Positions 58,604-64,000 of a stretch of DNA of 64,000 bases are shown here, piece by piece. How positions within the stretch are numbered: the stretch's first letter is position 1; each line of letters starts with the position of its first letter. A program made the translations under genes and the position numbers. Origin of the DNA: Antedon mediterranea (lineage: Eukaryota > Echinodermata > Crinoidea > Comatulida > Antedonidae); NCBI RefSeq assembly GCF_964355755.1, contig NC_092672.1, positions 16,924,501 to 16,988,500 of the forward strand, in the 5' to 3' direction. The notes under the pieces are model-generated. The model saw only the letters and a list, made by a program, of their open reading frames with translations. It did no database searches and had not been told where the DNA came from.

Positions 58604-61479
58604 GGGGACAATAGGAATTTTTTTCGAAAAATGGACAAAATTTCCACTTTTTAAAATTCGAAAATTATGCTATAATATTGCCATTTATGCACATTATCAT
58701 ATTGTGTTAACATCATCTTATAGAGCCATAGTAACTAGTTATCATGTCAAAAAATGAAAGGATCGACATTTGGCCATTTTTCGAAAATTTTCCTGCGGGG
58801 GACCACAGGAATTTTTTCAAAAAAATAACCAAAATTTCCACCTTTTAAAATTCAATAATTAGGCTATAATATTGCCATTTATGCACATATATTGTATTAA
58901 CATATTCTTATACAGACATAGTAACGAGTTATGTCAAAAAATAAAAGGGTCGAAATTTGGCAATTTTTGCGAAAATTTCCCTGAAATTCCATAGAGATTT
59001 TTTTCGAAAAATTGACAAAATTTCAAATTTCTACAATTCGAAAATTGTGCTATAATATTGTAATTTATACAAATATATTGTGCTAACATCATCTTATAGA
59101 GCCATAGTAACGAATTATGTCAAAAAATAAAAGGGTTGAAAGTTGGCCATTTTTCGATAATTTTTCTGCGGGGGACCATAGTATTTTTTTCAAAAAATGG
59201 ACAAAATTTCCAATTTTTAAAATTCGAAAATTATGCTATAATATTGCCATTTATCCAAATATATTGTGATAACATCATCTTATAGAGACATAGCCACTAG
59301 TTATGTCAAAAAAATAAAAGGGTCGAAAAATGGCACCATTTTCCACTTTTTAAAATAAAATAAATATGCTATAATATTTCCATTTATACAGATATATTTT
59401 GCTAACATCATCTTATAGAGTCATAGTAACGAATTATATCAAAAATTAAAAGGGTTGAAATTTGACAATTTTTCGAAAATTTTCCTACGGGGGACCATAA
59501 GATTTTTTTCGAAAATGAACTAAATTTCCAATTTCTAAAATTCGAAAATTATGCTATAATATTGCCATTTATGCAAATATATTGTGCTAACATCATCTTA
59601 TAGAGCCATAGTAAAAAAAATAAAAGGGTCGAAATTTTCCAATTTTTCGAAAATTTTCCTGCGGGGATCATAGGAAGTTTTTTGAAAAACAAACAAAAAA
59701 TAAACAAAATTTTCACCTTTTAAAATTAAATAATTAGGCTATAATATTGCCATTTATACAGATATATTTTGCTAACATCATCTTATAGAGCCATAGTAAC
59801 TAGTTATGTCATCAAATAAAAGGGTCAAAATTTGGCCATTTTACGAAAATTTCCCTGCGGGGGACAATAGGATTTTTTTTCGAAAAATGGACAAAATTTC
59901 CACTTTTTAAAATTCGAAAATTATGCTATAATATTGCCATTTATGCAACTATATTGTGCAAACATCATCTTATAGAGCCATAGTAACTAGTTATGTCAAA
60001 AAATGAAAGCGTCGCAATTTTTACATTTTTGGAAAATATTCCTGCGGGGGACAACAGGAATTTTTTCGAAAAATAACCAAAATTTCCACCTTTAAACTTC
60101 AATAATTAGCCTATAATATTGCCATTTATGCACATATATTGTGTTAACATCATCTTATAGAGCTAGTAACTAGTTATCATGTCAAAAAATGAAAGGATCG
60201 ACATTTGGCCATTTTTCGAAAATTTTCCTGCGGGGGACCACAGGAATTTTTTCAAAAAAATAACCAAAATTTCCACCTTTTAAAATTCAATAATTAGGCT
60301 ATAATATTGCCATTTATGCACATACATTGTGTTAACATCAACTTATAGAGACATAGTAACGAGTTATGTCAAAAAATAAAAGGGTCGAAATTTGGCCATT
60401 TTTGCGAAAATTTCCCTGCGGGAGACCATAGAGATTTTTTCTAAAAATTGACAAAATTTCCTAATTTCTACAATTCGAAAATTATGCTATAATATTGCAA
60501 TTTATACAAATATATTGTGCTAACATCATCTTATAGAGCCATAATAACGAATTATGTCAAAAAATAAAAGGGTTGAAAGTTGGCCATTTTTCGATAATTT
60601 TCCTGCGGGGGATCATAGTATTTTTTTTCGAAAAATGGACAAAATTTCCAATTTCTAAAATTCGAAAATTATGCTATAATATTGCCATTTATCCAAATAT
60701 ATTGTGATAACATCATCTTATAGAGACATAGCAACTAGTTATGTCAAAAAAATAAAAGGGTCGAAAAATGGCCAAAATTCCCACTTTATAAAATTCAATA
60801 ATTATGCTATAATATTGCCATTTTTGCAAATATATTGTGCTAACATCATCTTATAGAGCCATAGTAACTAGTTATGTCAAAAAATAAAAGGGTTAAATTT
60901 TGGCCATTTTTGCGAAAATTTCCCTTGGGGGTGTGGGGGACCATAGGAATTTTTTCGAAAAATGAATAAAATTTCCATTTTTTAAAATTCACAAATTATG
61001 CTATAATTATTGCCATTTATGCAATATTGTACTGACATCATCTTATAGAGCCATAGCAACTACTTATGTCAAAATATAAAAGGGTCGAAAAAGGCAAAAA
61101 TTTTACACTTTTTAAAATTAAATAATTATGCTAAAATTTTGCCATTTATGGACATATATTGTGTTAACATCATCTTATAGAGCCATCGTAACTAGTTATG
61201 TCAAAAAATAAGAGGGTGAAAATTTTGCAAATTTTCGAAAATTTCCCTCTGGGGGACTATAGGAATTTTTTTGTAAAAGGGCCAAAATTTCCAATTTTTA
61301 AAATTCTATAATTATGCTATAATATTGCCATTTATGCAAATATATTGTGTTAACATCATCTTATAGAGCCATAGTAACTAGTTATGTCAAAAAATAAAAG
61401 GGTCGAAATTTAGCAATTTTTCGAAAAATTTTCCTGCTGGGGACCATAAAATTTTTTTTCGAAAAATGGCGAAAATTTA
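58604..61479 (+). repeat. AT-rich ~186-bp satellite array, block 8
   Basis: Regular higher-order order up to about 60755. After that the sequence matches block 4 (25857-26570), including the rare CCCTTGGGGGTGTGGGGGACC variant, up to the same satellite-minisatellite junction. The block therefore contains a recombination point between the two satellite subfamilies. Confidence 0.9.
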
Positions 61480-63301
61480 CTCTCTCTAGCTGATCTATCT
61501 CTCTCTCTCGCTGATCTATCTCTCTCTCTCGCTGATCTATCTCTCTCTCGCTGATCTATCTCTCTCTCGCTGATCTATCTCTCTCTCGCTGATCTATCTC
61601 TCTCTCGCTGATCTATCTCTCTCTCGCTGATCTATCTCTCTCTCTCGCTGACCTATCTCTCTCTCGCTGATCTATCTATCTCTCGCTGATCTATCTCTCT
61701 ATCGCTGATCTATCTCTCTCGCTGATCTATCTCTCTCTCTTACTGATCTATCTCTCTCTCTCTCTCTCGCTGATCTATCTATCTCTCTCTCTCTCGCTGA
61801 TCTATCTATCTCTCTCTCGCTGATCTATCTATCTCTCTCTCACTGATCTATCTCTCTCTCGCTGATCTATCTCTCTCTCTCGCTGATCTATCTCTCTCTC
61901 GCTGATCTATCTCTCTCTTGCTGATCTATCTATCTCTCGCTGATCTATCTCTCTCTCGCTGATCTATCTATCTCTCTCTCGCTGATCTATCTATCTCTCT
62001 CTCTCGCTGATCTATCTATCTCTCTCTGATCTATCTCTCTCTCTCGCTGATCTATCTATCTCTCTCTCGCTGATCTATCTATCTCTCTCTCGCTGATCTA
62101 TCTATCTCTCTCGCTGATCTATCTATCTCTCTCTCGCTGATCTATCTATCTCTCTCTCTCGCTGATCTATCTCTCTCTCGCTGATCTATCTCTCTCTCCC
62201 TCGCTGATCTCTCTCTCTCTCGCTGATCTATCTCTCTCTCTCGCTGATCTATCTCTCTCGCTGATCTATCTCTCTCTCGCTGATCTATCTCTCTCTCTCA
62301 CTGATCTATCTCTCTCTCCTTGATCTATCTCTCTCTCGCTGATCTATCTCTCTCTCTCTCGCTGATCTATCTCTCTCTCGCTGATCTATCTATCTCTCTC
62401 TCGCTGATCTATCTTTCTCTCGCTGATCTATCTATCTCTCTCGCTGATCTATCTCTCTATCGCTGATCTATCTATCTCTCTCGCTGATCTATCTATCTCT
62501 CTCTCGCTGATCTATCTATCTCTCTCTCGCTGATCTATCTCTCTCTCGATGTTCTACCTATCTCTCTCTCGCTGATCTATCTCTCTCGCTGATCTATCTA
62601 TCTCTCTCTGTCGCTGATCTATATCTCTCTCGCTGATCTATCTCTCTCGCTGATCTATCTCTCTGTCGCGGTTCTATCTCTCTGTCGCTGGTCTCTCTCT
62701 CTCTCGCTGATCTATCTCTCTCTCGCTGATCTATCTCTCTCTCGCTGATCTATCTTTCTCTCGCTGATCTATCTCTCTCGATGATCTATCTCTCTCTCGC
62801 TGATCTATCTCACTCTCGCTGATCTATCTCTCTCTCGCTGATCTATCTCTCTCTCGCTGATCTATCTCTCTCTCGCTGATCTATCTCTCTCGCTGATCTA
62901 TCTATCTGTCGCTGATCTATCTCTCTGTCACTGATTTCTCTCTCTCTCGCTGACCTATCTCTCTCGCGCTGATCTATCTCTCTCTCGCTGATCTATCTCT
63001 CTCTCGCTTATCTATCTCTCTCTCGCTGATCTATCCCTCTCTCGCTGATCTATCTCTCTCGCTGATCTATCTTTCTCTCGCTGATCTATCTCACTCTCGT
63101 TGATCTATCTCTCTCTCGCTGATCTATCTCTCTCTCGCTGATCTATCTCTTTCTCGCTGATCTATCTCTCTCTCGCTGATCTTTCTCTCTCTCTCTCTCT
63201 CTCTGATCTATCTCTCTCTCGCCGATCTATCTCTCTCTCCCTCGCTGATCTATCTCTCTCTCGCTGATCTATCTCTCTCTCGCTGATCTATCTGTCTCTT
63301 T
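61480..63301 (+). repeat. CTCTCTCGCTGATCTAT minisatellite, array B
   Basis: Same unit and strand as array A and the same left junction with satellite (AAAATTTAC|TCTCTCT), so its left edge is a duplicate of that of array A. It ends where the second RAG1-like element begins, after CTGTCTCTTT. Confidence 0.95.
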
Positions 63302-63329
63302 CACACTCGATTCACCAGGGACAAAAAAT
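63302..63329 (+). promoter_or_regulatory. RSS-like terminus of second element: heptamer CACACTC, 12-bp spacer, nonamer ACAAAAAAT
   Basis: Heptamer CACACTC (63302-63308), spacer GATTCACCAGGG of exactly 12 bp (63309-63320), nonamer ACAAAAAAT (63321-63329). The spacer differs strongly from that of the first element while its length and the nonamer are kept, as expected if length and nonamer are constrained. Confidence 0.7.
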
Positions 63330-64000
63330 AGTGAGCCCTCTATCGGCAGCGAATCGTTTTTGCACACGAGACAGCGTGGACAATTACCCGGAAGCAACTT
63401 TGTTTTGAAAAGTAAATCTTAGGTTTGTGAAAACTGGCCAATTGGAACTTTTGGTTTTATTTACTAATGAATAATTTATGAAAACCTTTGACAAGGCATC
63501 TACGAACCACGTGATATTGTTTTTTAATCGACGAACCCATTATATTTGTGTGAAACAAGGGTGAATTACACCGATGTTTTTTAAACAATTTTAGGATATT
63601 CGAATGTTAAAATTTCGTCTAATTTGTTGAGGCTGTAATAAAACAACGCAATTTTTTGAGAAGGTGGGTTTTATAGTTTCTGAATATTTGATTTTTCAAT
63701 AGTAGTTAATAAAAAATCTCGTTGGGGTTATTTTTTTTGTTTTTTAATGGCTGCTTAAACATGTGCCTTCTTGGGTATTTCACTATTGAAAATGGTTGAA
63801 ATGGTTGTAGCTAAAATCATTTTTTACGCCATAAGATAAAAAATGTGGTTTTGTAAATTAATAAGGGCAACATATACTATATAAGAAAGCTGTTTTTTAT
63901 CATAAAACTCTACAAAGCCTCTTTGTTTTATTTATAAATCAATATAGTCTAGGCCTGTAGTACAGTAGGAGAGCCAGGCTTTAGCCTATAATAGTGGGGT
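63302..64000 (-). mobile_element. Second RAG1-like transposon, right end only, inverted, running off the window
   Basis: It begins with CACACTC and is followed by sequence that parallels the right end of the 32966-38681 element read inward: a 12-bp spacer, a nonamer, then GTGAGCCCTCTAT, ACCCGGAAG at about 90 bp and CCAGGCTTTAG at about 670 bp from the tip. Elsewhere the two are well diverged, so these are related but not recently duplicated elements. The gene should lie beyond the window on the minus strand. No ORF is expected or seen in this part. Confidence 0.72.

Overview
This is a repeat-dominated eukaryotic window, most likely from a marine invertebrate animal. The base composition is AT-rich, TAGGCCTA-type words are scattered through it, the one intact gene has short GT-AG introns, and the transposon families (RAG1-like, Academ-like, L1/Tx1-like LINE) are typical of echinoderm, hemichordate, lancelet or mollusc genomes. 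The phylum is inference; nothing here fixes the species. No cellular housekeeping gene, rRNA or tRNA was found. It reads as heterochromatin, perhaps pericentromeric.

Two tandem-repeat systems form the matrix. One is an AT-rich satellite with monomers of about 186 bp, organised into higher-order units of about 1.44 kb (eight distinguishable monomer types). It fills most of 4031-26570 and 50119-61479. The other is a pyrimidine-rich minisatellite, unit CTCTCTCGCTGATCTAT, filling 26571-50118 (split by one transposon) and 61480-63301. Transposons sit in this matrix, several with clean target-site duplications (TSDs): (1) two copies of one 5'-inverted, twin-primed LINE (1-4030 and 7421-11862), themselves products of a tandem duplication of about 7.8 kb; (2) a decayed 5.9 kb Academ-like DNA transposon (15987-21919) with an XPG-type nuclease pseudogene, interrupted by a nested 2.0 kb element (17186-19198); (3) three copies of a long-TIR MITE (22686-23623, 50729-51539, 53013-53413); (4) a 189-bp Helitron-like fragment (25092-25280); (5) a 2.1 kb foldback element with iterated ends (56456-58603).

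The main discovery candidate is 32966-38681: a 5.7 kb transposon inserted in the minisatellite that carries an apparently intact RAG1-like transposase gene with 11 exons and 937 codons. The protein has an N-terminal CRVCG zinc module, a C3HC4 RING finger, a DDE triad (D457, D527, E883) and a CC/HH zinc site that are collinear with vertebrate RAG1. The element ends are recombination-signal-like: a shared CACGGCA heptamer followed by an ACA-rich nonamer, with a 12-bp spacer at the right end and a 21-bp (or 23-bp, depending on register) spacer at the left end. No RAG2-like gene is present. A second element of the same family, in the opposite orientation, begins at 63302 with another heptamer, 12-bp spacer and nonamer, and runs off the window. 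Together they resemble a RAG2-less RAG1-like transposon family with asymmetric, 12/23-like ends that has entered the same minisatellite twice.
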